Assembly (NCBI RefSeq): GCF_012790675.1
Contig: NZ_CP046391.1
Location: 233,608-297,607, forward strand
Direction: 5' to 3'
Length of the DNA: 64,000 bases
Source: Anaplasma platys
GTDB lineage: Bacteria; Pseudomonadota; Alphaproteobacteria; Rickettsiales; Anaplasmataceae
Below the pieces are notes generated by a model. It did not search any database. It had not been told where the DNA came from and saw nothing but the letters and a program-made list of their open reading frames with translations. Numbering within the stretch: position 1 is the stretch's first letter; each line of letters starts with the position of its first letter. This document shows positions 29,512 through 39,408 of this stretch, piece after piece. A program made the translations under genes and the position numbers.

Positions 29512-31164
29512 TTAGAAGCCACCCATACCACCCATGCCACCCATGCCAGCACCACCGTTTCCAACAGAGTCGTTCTTACTAGGAACGTCAACCACTACGG
29601 CATTCAAGGTCATGAACACTGCAGCGAGAGAAACAGCAAGGTCGAACGCAATACGCACTACCTTAAGAGGGTCCATAACTCCGGAAGTGAACGCATTGGC
29701 ATAGTTCATGGTGTCAACGTTGTAGATAAGCTCCTTATCATTTTGCTTTAACAGATGCTGAATCACACAAGGAGCTTCTTCAGAACCTGAATTCTTTATT
29801 ATCCTCTTGATAGGAGCACACGCCGCACGACGAATGATGTTTATACCAAGCTGCTCGTCGTCGTTCTTACCCTTTAGGCTATCAAGAGATGACAATGTGT
29901 AGAGCAGGGCAGCGCCACCACCTGGTACAACACCTTCCTCGACAGCAGCGCGAGTCGCATGCAATGCGTCCTCTACTCTGTCTTTGCGTTCTTTAACTTC
30001 AACTTCACTAGAACCACCGACCTTAAGAACCGCAACGCCGCCACATAGCTTCGCTAAACGTTCCTTAAGCTTTTCCTTATCATAGTCTGAAGTGGAGGAC
30101 TCCATCTGTGCTTTGATTTGGTTAGTTCTGCTGGCAATAACTTCAGAATTGCTGTCAACACTTCCTATTATTGTCGTTGTATCCTTTGTGATACGAACGT
30201 TTTTAGCAGTTCCTAGATCACTTAGCGAGATGTCCTCCATCTTAACTGCTAGCTCGTCATTCACGACGTACTTAGCACCAGCAATTACTGCGATATCACC
30301 AAGCATATCCTTCCTTCTATCACCAAAGCCAGGAGCCTTAACAGCTGCAACTTGGAGACCACCACGCAGCTTGTTCAGAACCAGAGTGCTTAAAGCTTCT
30401 CCTTCTACATCCTCAGCGATGATGAGCAGAGGCCTGCCGGATCTAGCAACGTTTTCAAGGATCGGCAGAATGTGCTGTACTACGTTTATTTTCTTCTCTG
30501 TTAGGAATATGTACGGATTCTCGAACTCCACCAGCATCTTTTCTGCATTGGTTACGAAGTAAGGAGAGAGATAACCGCGATCAAACTGCATACCATCAGT
30601 TTTCTCGACTTCTAGGTCTTTGAATCCCTTGCTTTCTTCGACAGTTATAACCCCATCACGACCAACTTCCTTCACACACTGAGCAATTTTGCTTCCTATG
30701 TTCTTATCGCCGTTAGCAGAGATGGTAGCAACCTGAGCAATTTCCTCTTCTTCAACTTCACGCCTCATTGACATAAGCGCGGTTAAGACTGCTTCTTTCG
30801 CCTTCAGTATACCGTTCTTGATGCTAACAATGTCAGCTCCCGCAGCCTTAGCCCTAGCTACTTCTTCAATAACCTTTGCAGTCAATATCGAACATGTAGT
30901 AGTTCCGTCACCCACTTTGTCATTACACTGTGACGCACTTTGAGTAATTATGCTAGCAATAGCCGCAGCGAGCGGTTCCTCAGGCTTAATACTCTTCATT
31001 ACCTTGTAGCCATCCTTAGTAATCTCTGGTGACCCATAAGGCTTGCTAATAGCAACAGTAAGCCCTTTCGGTCCGGCAGTACACCCAACAGCGTCTTCCA
31101 GGGTTCGTACCACTTCCCTGATCGACTTATCTAACACCTCACCCGTGACAACCGTATTTGCCAT
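29512..31164 (-). CDS. groL: Chaperonin GroEL (60 kDa)
   Basis: Forms the double-ring folding chamber with GroES. The 550-residue protein has all family landmarks: DAVGCTAGPKGLTVAISKPY, NDKVGDGTTTC for ATP binding, RAAVEEGVVPGGGAALL, and the C-terminal GGMGGMGGF tail. The sequence is strongly Anaplasma-like and is the main taxonomic marker in this window. It follows groES by 51 bases and is transcribed with it. Confidence 0.98.
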   Translation of the reverse strand: MANTVVTGEVLDKSIREVVRTLEDAVGCTAGPKGLTVAISKPYGSPEITKDGYKVMKSIKPEEPLAAAIASIITQSASQCNDKVGDGTTTCSILTAKVIEEVARAKAAGADIVSIKNGILKAKEAVLTALMSMRREVEEEEIAQVATISANGDKNIGSKIAQCVKEVGRDGVITVEESKGFKDLEVEKTDGMQFDRGYLSPYFVTNAEKMLVEFENPYIFLTEKKINVVQHILPILENVARSGRPLLIIAEDVEGEALSTLVLNKLRGGLQVAAVKAPGFGDRRKDMLGDIAVIAGAKYVVNDELAVKMEDISLSDLGTAKNVRITKDTTTIIGSVDSNSEVIASRTNQIKAQMESSTSDYDKEKLKERLAKLCGGVAVLKVGGSSEVEVKERKDRVEDALHATRAAVEEGVVPGGGAALLYTLSSLDSLKGKNDDEQLGINIIRRAACAPIKRIIKNSGSEEAPCVIQHLLKQNDKELIYNVDTMNYANAFTSGVMDPLKVVRIAFDLAVSLAAVFMTLNAVVVDVPSKNDSVGNGGAGMGGMGGMGGF

Positions 31165-31215
31165 TTCTAACCTCTCAAACTTTAAACTAACAGAACCAAA
31201 AACTGGAGAATCGGA

Positions 31216-31500
31216 CTACGCTTCCTTAGCTATTATGTCACTCTCCTTCATCACTATAAACTTCTTGCCGTCAAACTCTACTTCGTTGCCAGCCCACTGA
31301 CGGTAGTATACACAGTCACCAACTTTTACAGACATAGGCGTAACCTTTCCTTCATCGTTTTTCGCGCCCGGGCCAACAGACACAACCTTACCTCTAGTAG
31401 GTTTCTTCTTTGCAGAGTCGGGAAGCTGGATGGGAGAACTTGAATTGTTTTCCTCCAAAGCCTCTACCAACACGTTATCATGCAACATAGCCAAATTCAT
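31216..31500 (-). CDS. groES: Co-chaperonin GroES (10 kDa)
   Basis: The 94-residue lid of the GroEL chamber. It shows the family pattern: an N-terminal strand with LHDNVLVEALEE, the mobile loop around SSPIQLPDSAKKKPTRG, and the VGDCVYYRQWAGNEVEFDGK segment. Length is normal. It is first in the groESL operon, preceded by a GGAGGGT ribosome site right before the ATG at 31500 and by a heat-shock-type promoter. Confidence 0.97.
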   Translation of the reverse strand: MNLAMLHDNVLVEALEENNSSSPIQLPDSAKKKPTRGKVVSVGPGAKNDEGKVTPMSVKVGDCVYYRQWAGNEVEFDGKKFIVMKESDIIAKEA

Positions 31501-31556
31501 AAACGACCCTCCTTAACACCAGTGACTTACCATGACGTCACAATAACTCTAGCGGT

Positions 31557-31585
31557 ATATAGGAGTCACGAAGTTGAATTTCAAG
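31557..31585 (-). promoter_or_regulatory. Heat-shock (sigma-32-type) promoter of groESL
   Basis: Minus-strand CTTGAAA, 13 bases, then CTCCTATAT. This closely resembles the RpoH consensus CTTGAAA...CCCCATNT with the right spacing. It lies about 60 bases before groES. Confidence 0.6.
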
Positions 31586-31745
31586 TGCCACAGGTCATTT
31601 TTTTCATTTTGCACACGAAACCATGCAGGTATTCAGCCTTACAAGCGTTCTTTGTTTATGTGTTTTGATGACTGCCGAAAATGGTTAATTATTCAATTTT
31701 TCTGTGCTTAAATTACTTTAGAAAAGTCAGCTAGGTAGCGTGTTC

Positions 31746-32444
31746 ATGCCCAAAGGGGACGCTGGGGAACTGGAAAAACAGCGATCAGGCCACCGAGAAA
31801 GGCTCCGCCAGAGGCTTATATGCAATGATGGTGATGGGGTGATGGACTATGAAATTCTGGAGCTCATTTTATGCTCGGCACGCAGCAGAATAGACTTGAA
31901 GCCTGTGGCTAAGAGACTTGTCTCCAAGTTTGGAAGTTTACCACAGGTGCTTTATGCCGATATAGGTGAACTGCGACAGGTAAAGGATGTAGGGGAAGCA
32001 GCAGTAGCGGCGATCATCTGTGTAAGACAGGCAATAATTAGAACACTTCGGCGCGAGGTCGCTAATGGAGCCGTCATTGATAAGTGGGCAAGCTTGATCG
32101 ACTACTTTCGTGTCCGAATAGGTAACGCGAGTATAGAGCAGTTTTTTGTGCTTTATCTAGGCAAACGGTATTGCATTCTAGCAGACGAAGTCCAAAACAC
32201 AGGCACTGTAGATGAAGTACCGCTATATATTCGTGAAGTGGTAAAGAAGGCTTTGCTACATGGTGCTTCGTACATAGTGATATCACATAACCACCCCAGT
32301 GGTGATCCCAAACCCTCAGCGGCGGATATTCGCACTACGGAAACGTTGAAAGCGGCCTGTGAAAACATGGGGATTATTTTGGTAGATCATGTGATAGTGA
32401 CTCCGCAGCGACACTACAGTTTTAAGACCAACGGCTTACTGTGA
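31746..32444 (+). CDS. radC: RadC family JAB1/MPN-domain protein
   Basis: A 232-residue member of the RadC family. The N-terminal helix-hairpin-helix part includes GEAAVAAI, and the C-terminal JAB/MPN domain has the metal motif HNHPSGDPKPSAAD (H-x-H...S...D). Historically called a DNA repair protein, its actual role is unsettled. The ATG at 31746 has AGGTAG ten bases upstream; an in-frame GTG at 31740 is the alternative. It is divergent from groES and lies 90 bases before lipB. Its last 86 codons fall in the perfect 526-bp inverted repeat and recur near 34033-34290. Confidence 0.93.
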   Translation: MPKGDAGELEKQRSGHRERLRQRLICNDGDGVMDYEILELILCSARSRIDLKPVAKRLVSKFGSLPQVLYADIGELRQVKDVGEAAVAAIICVRQAIIRTLRREVANGAVIDKWASLIDYFRVRIGNASIEQFFVLYLGKRYCILADEVQNTGTVDEVPLYIREVVKKALLHGASYIVISHNHPSGDPKPSAADIRTTETLKAACENMGIILVDHVIVTPQRHYSFKTNGLL

Positions 32445-32712
32445 ACTATGACTATAGCTGCACAATACTTGCGGAATTTTGGGTAATATTTAACACTATG
32501 AGTTATTCGGGATTGCTTACGGCCATTGCGTACTATGTGTGTTGAATGGAAGACCTCTTGTGGACTTGTAGAGTACAGTGAGGCCTGTACCACTATGATC
32601 GAGCGTGTTGACGGGATAATTCGCGGTGACCAAGAGGAACTGGTATGGCTTCTAGAGCACCAGCCCGTGTATACTGCGGGCACCAGTGCCAAGCCAGAAG
32701 AATTGCTTGATG
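32187..32712 (+). repeat. Left arm of a 526-bp inverted repeat
   Basis: This segment covers the radC 3' end, the radC-lipB gap and the lipB 5' end. It is repeated in reverse complement at 33765-34290, with equal length and no difference seen in the translated stretches compared. The spacer is 1052 bp. Confidence 0.92.
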
Positions 32713-33158
32713 ACAACCTATTTCCAGTGCTAAACACGACGCGTGGTGGAAAGTATTCTTATCACGGTCCTGGACAGAGAGTGGTGTACGTCATGCTGGA
32801 CCTGAAGAGAAGAGATCAGTGTAATATTCGCGAGTATGTCAGAAATTTGGGGAACTGGATTGTAAATACTTTGGTGGCATTAGGTGTTGACAGCTACTTT
32901 GATAAAACAAACATTGGGGTGTGGGTTAAAAACGGCGCCCATTCGGAAAAGATTGCAGCTATGGGCATAAGGCTACGTAAGTGGGTCACATACCACGGAG
33001 TATCAATAAATGTAAGTACAGATCTTTCACACTACGCTGGGATAATACCGTGTGGTTTGGCAGGTTTAGGGGTGACGTCACTGCGTAAGTTAGGCAAAGA
33101 CGTATCAATGGAAGTGTTAGATGAGGTTCTTAGACGTGAGTTTGCTAAAGTTTTTTAG
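32535..33158 (+). CDS. lipB: Octanoyltransferase LipB
   Basis: Moves octanoate from acyl carrier protein to the lipoyl domains of 2-oxoacid dehydrogenases, ahead of LipA. About 207 residues with the family motifs HQPVYTAGTS, RGGKYSYHGPGQ, the catalytic Lys in EKIAAMGIRLR, and the acyl-enzyme Cys in IIPCGL. The ATG at 32535 is preferred over the TTG at 32526. The first 59 codons lie in the inverted repeat, so this gene's 5' end exists twice. Confidence 0.94.
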   Translation: MCVEWKTSCGLVEYSEACTTMIERVDGIIRGDQEELVWLLEHQPVYTAGTSAKPEELLDDNLFPVLNTTRGGKYSYHGPGQRVVYVMLDLKRRDQCNIREYVRNLGNWIVNTLVALGVDSYFDKTNIGVWVKNGAHSEKIAAMGIRLRKWVTYHGVSINVSTDLSHYAGIIPCGLAGLGVTSLRKLGKDVSMEVLDEVLRREFAKVF

Positions 33159-33764
33159 CGACGCTTACTCTCAACAGAGTCAACTGACCGGATAAACTGG
33201 ATATCAAGCCAGGTATAGCGCACACAATAAGTGGTGTCTTAGTCAGTACTTTAGATAGTTGCTTTTAGGTAACATTGATGCCTTTAACAATCAGACGTAT
33301 GCATTTCATAGATGTCGTCAGGACCTCTTTTAAGCGCGACAACGTAAGAAGCACTTGACTGCGCACTTCGAGAGACAAGAGAAAAGTTTTCTGGGTTTGA
33401 CGAGAGTAGCTAGCTGTATACTGTGCCAGGTTTTTTGCTGAAGTATTTCACATACTTGCGGCTAAAGCTTTTTACAGCACTGGCACATGCTTGCGTTTTG
33501 TCGGGATGTAGAGCGACATAGGCTGCCTAGGTAGCACGCTGCGCTAACGGACAGCTTTTATATCAGAACTTTCGGCTTCTTGCGTGGTGCATAGCGGAAC
33601 AATTTATGATCATAAAGCAGCGGCTGTGCTTTTATATCATACACCTCATGCGCAGTGTCTGTGTTCTTCATGGCAGCCATAACGTCGCAAGTACAATGAC
33701 TGGTGTCTAGGTAAGACTGGTTGTTGTATCCGCAATATGTGGCTATAAATTATGTATAGCCTGC
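33159..33764. other. Spacer of the inverted repeat beyond lipB
   Basis: About 600 bp without a supported gene, between the lipB stop and the right arm of the repeat. No RNA gene or terminator was identified apart from a short ACTCT/AGAGT hairpin near 33166-33179. Confidence 0.4.
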
Positions 33765-33942
33765 CATCAAGCAATTCTTCTGGCTTGGCACTGGTGCCCG
33801 CAGTATACACGGGCTGGTGCTCTAGAAGCCATACCAGTTCCTCTTGGTCACCGCGAATTATCCCGTCAACACGCTCGATCATAGTGGTACAGGCCTCACT
33901 GTACTCTACAAGTCCACAAGAGGTCTTCCATTCAACACACAT
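33646..33942 (-). pseudogene. Truncated second copy of lipB (5' end only)
   Basis: Minus-strand copy of the first 59 or so codons of lipB, starting at the ATG equivalent of the true gene and identical to residue EELLD. The repeat then ends at 33765, and the frame runs on into unrelated sequence (GRLYIIYSH...). It lacks the catalytic Lys and Cys, so it cannot be active. It exists only as part of the inverted repeat. Confidence 0.9.
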
Positions 33943-34290
33943 AGTACGCAATGGCCGTAAGCAATCCCGAATAACTCATAGTGTTAAATATTACCCAAAA
34001 TTCCGCAAGTATTGTGCAGCTATAGTCATAGTTCACAGTAAGCCGTTGGTCTTAAAACTGTAGTGTCGCTGCGGAGTCACTATCACATGATCTACCAAAA
34101 TAATCCCCATGTTTTCACAGGCCGCTTTCAACGTTTCCGTAGTGCGAATATCCGCCGCTGAGGGTTTGGGATCACCACTGGGGTGGTTATGTGATATCAC
34201 TATGTACGAAGCACCATGTAGCAAAGCCTTCTTTACCACTTCACGAATATATAGCGGTACTTCATCTACAGTGCCTGTGTTTTGGACTTC
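33765..34290 (-). repeat. Right arm of the 526-bp inverted repeat
   Basis: Reverse complement of 32187-32712. Both boundaries are sharp: TGATG at the lipB end is followed by different bases in the two copies, and at the radC end only a few bases match beyond GAAGTCC. Confidence 0.92.
34033..34290 (-). pseudogene. Truncated second copy of radC (3' end only)
   Basis: Carries the last 86 codons of radC, including HNHPSGDPKPSAAD and the end KTNGLL, identical in the translation to the true gene. The N-terminal half of the gene is absent, and the sequence left of the repeat boundary is unrelated. Confidence 0.9.
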
Positions 34291-34296
34291 ATCTGC

Positions 34297-34918
34297 ATGT
34301 TACATTTTGTAGAGTGTCGCAGGAATTATATGGTTAAATTTTGGGAGCGAATTATTGGGGAGTGCACGCCTTATATAGGTGGCATATGTGTAGCAGTGCT
34401 CATTGCACATGTGGTTAAGGTGTTGCAGGTATTGCTGCCAGCTATGTAACAGCTAACTAAGGTGCGTTTACAATATTCGGAACGCACAAGCAGTTGCTAG
34501 CTGTTCGCAGAGCATTGATCCGTGCGGTGTTTAAAGGAGCATTATGTAAGCAGCTGTCTGGATTACGCAGGGTCACCAGACGAAGCCTGGCAACAGAGAT
34601 TCCATCATAGGTGCTGTAGCGTGCAGGCCTCTGGTATGTTTGTCATAGTGGTAGTTACTGGTAATTCGGGTACGCCGTCCCGCACTGGTAATATGGATAA
34701 CGGTGGAATGAAGATCCAGTTGTTGTTACCGCTTATACGTTGCAAAGCTACAGACGATCAAGTTTTCTGTCTTCCGATATTGCGGCAGATGACAGTTTTC
34801 TACTATCCTTACGAGGTATAAACGGGACTGACTGTGGTTTGTTTTCGATAATTCATGCGTTAGCCTCCGAAAAAAAAGGAGAGTGTGCTACAGTGCTGAT
34901 AATTAAGGAGAACGCGAT
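34297..34918. other. Gene-poor region
   Basis: 620 bp between the inverted repeat and the pyrC stop. Plus-strand frames of about 100 residues are open but show no family features or ribosome sites. Nothing is identified. Confidence 0.4.
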
Positions 34919-36265
34919 TTATACAACACTACCAGCTGAGTACACTGTTTTCCCTGCCACTACGGTTCTCAGTACCTTGCCTCGCACTTTCCTCCCATTG
35001 AATGGGGAATTTTTGGATTTGCTAGCAAATTTTGCTATGTCAATTTCCCACTGGTGTTCAAGCGAAAATATTGCCAGATCAGCAGGCCATCCTTCACGCA
35101 GTTGACCTCTTTTGAGGCCGACAATTTTAGCCGGATTGCTCGTTAGCTTAGCAAGTACGTCAAGTAGCGACATGCCCTCATTGAAATGCAGCTCCAGTGA
35201 TAAGGGCAACATGGTCTCCAGGCCGACTATACCAAATGCGCAGCATGATATAGGAGGGGCCTTTTCCCCGGGTGCATGCGGTGCATGATCAGTAGCTATG
35301 CAATCTATGGTTCCATCCTTCAGGCCGGATATCATGCTAATGCGGTCCTCCTCAGTGCGCAGTGGAGGGTTCATTTTAGCGATAGGCCCATGTTCCAGTA
35401 CGGCAGTTTCGTTCAAGGTGAAATGATGTGGCGCAACCTCGCAAGTTACTTTAAGTCCTTCTTTTTTTGCTGCTCGAACTTCATCCAACGCTTTTTTCGT
35501 TGATATATGTAACACGTGGTAATGGGCTTCCGGAACCTCCCGCAGCAACTGGATGTCTCGGCTCACAATGATACTTTCGGATATGTCTGGGATGCCACGT
35601 AGGCCCAGTTGCCGGGAAACATGTCCCTCATTTATGCAGCCTTTATTCGAGAGGTTGCAGTCTTCAGCATGCTGGGCGACTACTAAATTCAAGGATCGCG
35701 CACACTCGAATGCCTGCTTCATGTGTAAAGCGTTCATAACGGGGGAGCCATCATCAGTAAATCCCAATGCACCTGCATCGTGCAGCGATTGCAGGTCACA
35801 AAGTGTGTCATTAGAGCTGGTTACCGCGCCGTAGAACTCAATGTTAACGCATGAACTTTCCAAGGCGCGTTTTTTCAAATAATTTGCTACAGTGGAGTTT
35901 TCTATTCTCGGCGAAGTGTTGGGCTGGCAAACTACAGTGGTTATACCACCTGCGGCTGCTGAACGACTTCCTGTGTCTATGGTTTCTTTGTGTTCGCCCC
36001 CGGGTTCGCGTAGATGCACATGGATATCTACCATGCCCGGCATCAGGATATTTCCCTGGCAATCCACAACTTCATCAACCTTAGGGGAGGAATTTGGCAT
36101 TACGTCTGGTCCCAAGCCCAGAATGTGCTGACCATTGGTAAGCAAGTAGCCATGACAGTCCGTTCCAGATTCAGGATCTATCACCCGGGCGTTGATATAC
36201 GCCACGACGTAACCGGTGCGCTGTCCACCTTCCAGGAGATGCCAACTCTGATCTTCAGATTTCAC
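34919..36265 (-). CDS. pyrC: Dihydroorotase
   Basis: Zinc enzyme closing carbamoyl aspartate to dihydroorotate in pyrimidine synthesis. The 448-residue class I type enzyme shows the metal motifs DIHVHLREPG, QHAEDC, HIST and ATDHAPH. Length and order are normal. It starts 26 bases after the coaB stop on the same strand, so the two probably form one unit, although their pathways differ. The carB gene of the same pathway is 3 kb away. Confidence 0.94.
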   Translation of the reverse strand: MKSEDQSWHLLEGGQRTGYVVAYINARVIDPESGTDCHGYLLTNGQHILGLGPDVMPNSSPKVDEVVDCQGNILMPGMVDIHVHLREPGGEHKETIDTGSRSAAAGGITTVVCQPNTSPRIENSTVANYLKKRALESSCVNIEFYGAVTSSNDTLCDLQSLHDAGALGFTDDGSPVMNALHMKQAFECARSLNLVVAQHAEDCNLSNKGCINEGHVSRQLGLRGIPDISESIIVSRDIQLLREVPEAHYHVLHISTKKALDEVRAAKKEGLKVTCEVAPHHFTLNETAVLEHGPIAKMNPPLRTEEDRISMISGLKDGTIDCIATDHAPHAPGEKAPPISCCAFGIVGLETMLPLSLELHFNEGMSLLDVLAKLTSNPAKIVGLKRGQLREGWPADLAIFSLEHQWEIDIAKFASKSKNSPFNGRKVRGKVLRTVVAGKTVYSAGSVV

Positions 36266-36291
36266 TGCAACACCGCAAGACCACGCCCCCT

Positions 36292-36942
36292 CTAGAGTAA
36301 ATCTTCCACCTTTAAGTAGTCAATTATTTCTTCTACTATCACTCTAGCGGCCTCTACCTTGGTCATGAGCTCATAGTTTCTCACGGAATCCTTGCGCACT
36401 ATCGATATTTTGTTGTAGTCGCTACCCATCACTGGTTCATTTTCTTTTACGTAGTGTGGGTTAGCTATTATCCAGTCGCATTCCTTATATTCCAGCTTAT
36501 GTCGTGCTGCATCTAGTAGATTATAGGATTCGAGGCAGAAGCCTATAACAAGTTTAGGTCTGTTAGGAGCAGTACCTAAGCACTTGGCTATGTCTGGACT
36601 GTGCAACAATTCAATGGAGTTTTTCGAATGTTTTTTGAGCTTACTATCATGGTAATGAGGAACCCAATCAGTTACAGCAGCTGTGAGGATTGCGATATCT
36701 ACGGGAAGTAGCGACAAGCTCTTGTCTAACATTTGTGCGGCGGAAACCACGTTGAACACCTGGTATAGCTGTGAGTTGGGAGATATTCCTAGAGAGCAAG
36801 ACACTAGATTTACATCCCAGCCAATTTTTCCCATGCATTCGGCCAAAGCATAGCCTTGCTTCCCGGAGGAGCTGCTGCTAATGTACCGTACCGGGTCAAT
36901 ATGCTCCCTGGTGGAGCCGGCTGTTATCAGGACACGAACCAC
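36292..36942 (-). CDS. coaB: Phosphopantothenate-cysteine ligase (free-standing CoaB)
   Basis: Joins 4'-phosphopantothenate and cysteine in CoA synthesis. The 216-residue protein matches the C-terminal half of the usual bifunctional CoaBC: VLITAGSTREHIDPVRYIS, SSGKQGYALAE, AAVTDW, and IGFCLES. The N-terminal flavin decarboxylase half (CoaC) is absent and must be encoded elsewhere if present. First gene of a coaB-pyrC pair. The ATG at 36942 leaves 150 bp to the divergent fumC. Confidence 0.9.
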   Translation of the reverse strand: MVRVLITAGSTREHIDPVRYISSSSSGKQGYALAECMGKIGWDVNLVSCSLGISPNSQLYQVFNVVSAAQMLDKSLSLLPVDIAILTAAVTDWVPHYHDSKLKKHSKNSIELLHSPDIAKCLGTAPNRPKLVIGFCLESYNLLDAARHKLEYKECDWIIANPHYVKENEPVMGSDYNKISIVRKDSVRNYELMTKVEAARVIVEEIIDYLKVEDLL

Positions 36943-37091
36943 TAAAAATATCTCGCTTCTTGAGGGACAAGCTGGATGATAGCGCTACTAGTGCGGCATG
37001 GCAAATTATGTGTAATTTTGTTGCTTGCGCTGGGTAGACTGGGCGCTTAAGCAGCTGTAGAATTGGGCTCAGATTGTTCTGAGGTTCTGTT

Positions 37092-38483
37092 ATGGATACT
37101 AGGGTTGAATCCGATAGCATGGGGAATGTAGAGATTCCTGCTGCCCGCTATTGGGGAGCGCAAACACAGCGTTCTCTAGGCAATTTTAAAATCGGGGATG
37201 AAAAAATACCACTACAGTTGGTGCGGGCCTTGGGTATAGTGAAGCTTGCGGCAGCGCGGGTTAATATGGCACTCGGTAACGTAACTGAACAAGTAGGGGA
37301 TGCGGTATGTAAAGCGGCGCAAGAAGTTGTCGATGGTAAACATGATGGGGAATTTCCGTTGGTAGTTTGGCAGACCGGATCTGGAACCCAAACAAACATG
37401 AATGCCAATGAGGTTATTGCAAACAGGGCTATCGAAATGCTTGGGGGGAAGGTGGGCAGTAAGGCCCCTGTTCATCCTAATGACCATGTTAATTGTTCTC
37501 AGTCATCTAATGACGTATTTCCGACTGCTATGCACATAGCTGTAGCCGTAGCAGTAGAGAAAAGTCTCTTGCCAAGTTTAGAGATCCTTCAGAAGGCTTT
37601 TCAGGCAAAGGTGAAAGAGTTTGCGGGAATAGTGAAGGTGGGTAGGACGCACTTACAAGATGCCACGCCGCTGCTTCTGAGTCAGGAGTTTTCAGGGTAT
37701 GAGTACCAGATTAGGCAGGGTAGGGAGCGTATCAAGTCAGCCCTGCAGGGGGTGTACCAGCTTGCGCAAGGTGGTACTGCAGTTGGCACTGGGCTCAATA
37801 CTAAAAAGGGTTTTGCCGAGGATTTTGCGACAGAGGTTTCTCGTATAACCGGGCTGCAGTTTGTAACCGCAGAAAATAAATTTGAAGCTTTGGCGACACA
37901 TGATGCATTGGTGGAGCTAAGTGGGTCACTTAACACTCTTGCCGTGAGTTGCATGAAAATTGCTAACGACATACGTCTTCTGGCCTCGGGGCCAAGGTGT
38001 GGGATTGGGGAAATTGTATTGCCATCTAATGAGCCCGGATCTTCCATAATGCCTGGAAAGGTGAATCCCACTCAGTGCGAAGCGATGACCATGGTTTGTG
38101 CACAGGTTATGGGTAATCATGTTGTGGTAACTATTGGTGGTTCCAATGGCCACTTTGAACTCAACGTCTTCAAGCCTGTCATAGCGTACAATATTTTGCA
38201 GTCGGTAAAGTTATTATCTGATGCGGCGCTTAGCTTCACGGAGAAGTGTGTGTCCGGTATAAAACCAGACCTTGAACGCATAGCTAGTTTACTGGGGGAG
38301 TCGCTTATGCTGGTAACTGCGCTGAACCGGCACATCGGCTATGACAATGCGGCAAAGGTGGCGAAATATGCGTTTGACAATCGTGTGACCTTGAAGGAGG
38401 CAGCAGCGTCTTTAAATCTCGTAGACGCAAAAGATTTTGACTCCATAGTAGATCCTGCAAAGATGATTGCTCCCAGCGAGTAG
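37092..38483 (+). CDS. fumC: Fumarate hydratase class II
   Basis: Iron-free fumarase of the TCA cycle. At 463 residues it has the superfamily signature [16 protein letters not shown], the [14 protein letters not shown] segment and [11 protein letters not shown]. All expected catalytic segments are present. ATG at 37092 with GAGG seven bases upstream. It is divergent from coaB. Confidence 0.97.
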   Translation: MDTRVESDSMGNVEIPAARYWGAQTQRSLGNFKIGDEKIPLQLVRALGIVKLAAARVNMALGNVTEQVGDAVCKAAQEVVDGKHDGEFPLVVWQTGSGTQTNMNANEVIANRAIEMLGGKVGSKAPVHPNDHVNCSQSSNDVFPTAMHIAVAVAVEKSLLPSLEILQKAFQAKVKEFAGIVKVGRTHLQDATPLLLSQEFSGYEYQIRQGRERIKSALQGVYQLAQGGTAVGTGLNTKKGFAEDFATEVSRITGLQFVTAENKFEALATHDALVELSGSLNTLAVSCMKIANDIRLLASGPRCGIGEIVLPSNEPGSSIMPGKVNPTQCEAMTMVCAQVMGNHVVVTIGGSNGHFELNVFKPVIAYNILQSVKLLSDAALSFTEKCVSGIKPDLERIASLLGESLMLVTALNRHIGYDNAAKVAKYAFDNRVTLKEAAASLNLVDAKDFDSIVDPAKMIAPSE

Positions 38484-39020
38484 CTGCATGGGTTGTCCCG
38501 CACTTTGAGCAGTCATTGTTTGTGGCAGTGGTATTAGGGGGGAGGAATTGGTTGCCCGTTTTGCAATGGTCTTCCTCCGCAATGCTACAAAAGTAAGGGC
38601 AGGTTTTCTGCAACAAAAAACTCTAACCTGTCCACTCTTTACGCTACCAAGCATATGCACGCAAAAAGCCAAACTGCTGGCCACCAGGCCCAGCGCAGAG
38701 CTGACAGACTGCAATCTCACATAACTGATTGGCGACAACGGGAGACCTCGTCGATGACCAACTCAAAGGACTTACCAGCACAACCACTCGGAAACAGAAC
38801 GACGGGATCTTATCACGGCACCGCGGCTAACGCTTCCTTCAGAAACATAGCACCCAATCACAACGCCTCCCTTAAAGATGCGGTATAGTCTGGGGGCTGA
38901 TGAAGTTTTGATGCAAAAAATTAAGATATTGTGCGGAGGATGACATTGTAGTTTGTCATTGACACGCGCGTAGCAGCGTGATACCCTAGAGGCCTTGGGA
39001 GGCATTCTTCGGTGGTGTTT
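38484..39020. other. Intergenic region
   Basis: About 540 bp after fumC. A plus-strand frame from 38655 to 38888 is open, with a later ATG (38754) preceded by GGGAG, but the peptide has no family features. The promoter of the following coiled-coil gene should lie near the right end. Confidence 0.35.
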
Positions 39021-39383
39021 ATGTCGGAAAACGACGAATATAAGGAGATCATTAGGCAGTGCATTGGAAGCGTTAAAGAAGTTTTCGGTGATGGCAAATT
39101 CGACGATGTCGTTGCTTCTATTATGAAGATGCAGGAGAAGGTTCTTGCTTCTGGCTTGCAGGGCAGTGGTGAAGTTGCAGGGCAACTTGCTGCTGACGAT
39201 AAGGATGCGCAGCAAGCACATGACGGCGGCTGGGCTGATGAACTCAGGGAAGAGTTTCGTGAAGAGCTGAGGGCAGTTAAGCGTAGAATTCTCAAACTTG
39301 AAAGGGCGGTTTACGGTGCTCCCGGCGGGGGTTCGTCCGTGCCGTCATCGGCTGCTCAGTCTTCTAAAGGCGGCGAAGCTTAG
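39021..39383 (+). CDS. Hypothetical coiled-coil protein
   Basis: Not recognised. From the ATG at 39021 (GGTGG a few bases upstream) it is 120 residues: a helical N-terminal half (EYKEIIRQCIGSVKEVFGDG), a charged middle, a strongly coiled-coil stretch (DELREEFREELRAVKRRILK) at about residues 75-95, and a Gly/Ser-rich tail. It is soluble, with no signal peptide. It is convergent with carB, with 25 bp between the stops. Confidence 0.75.
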   Translation: MSENDEYKEIIRQCIGSVKEVFGDGKFDDVVASIMKMQEKVLASGLQGSGEVAGQLAADDKDAQQAHDGGWADELREEFREELRAVKRRILKLERAVYGAPGGGSSVPSSAAQSSKGGEA

Positions 39384-39408
39384 TAGTAGCTTCGCTCTGT
39401 TCCTTCCA

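Noticed and set aside
34522..35105. Overlapping plus-strand frames of about 100-120 residues
   Set aside because: The right one is largely antisense to pyrC; the left one has no family features.
38655..38888. Plus-strand frame after fumC
   Set aside because: A late ATG has a possible GGGAG site, but the peptide has no recognisable features and there is no second line of support.
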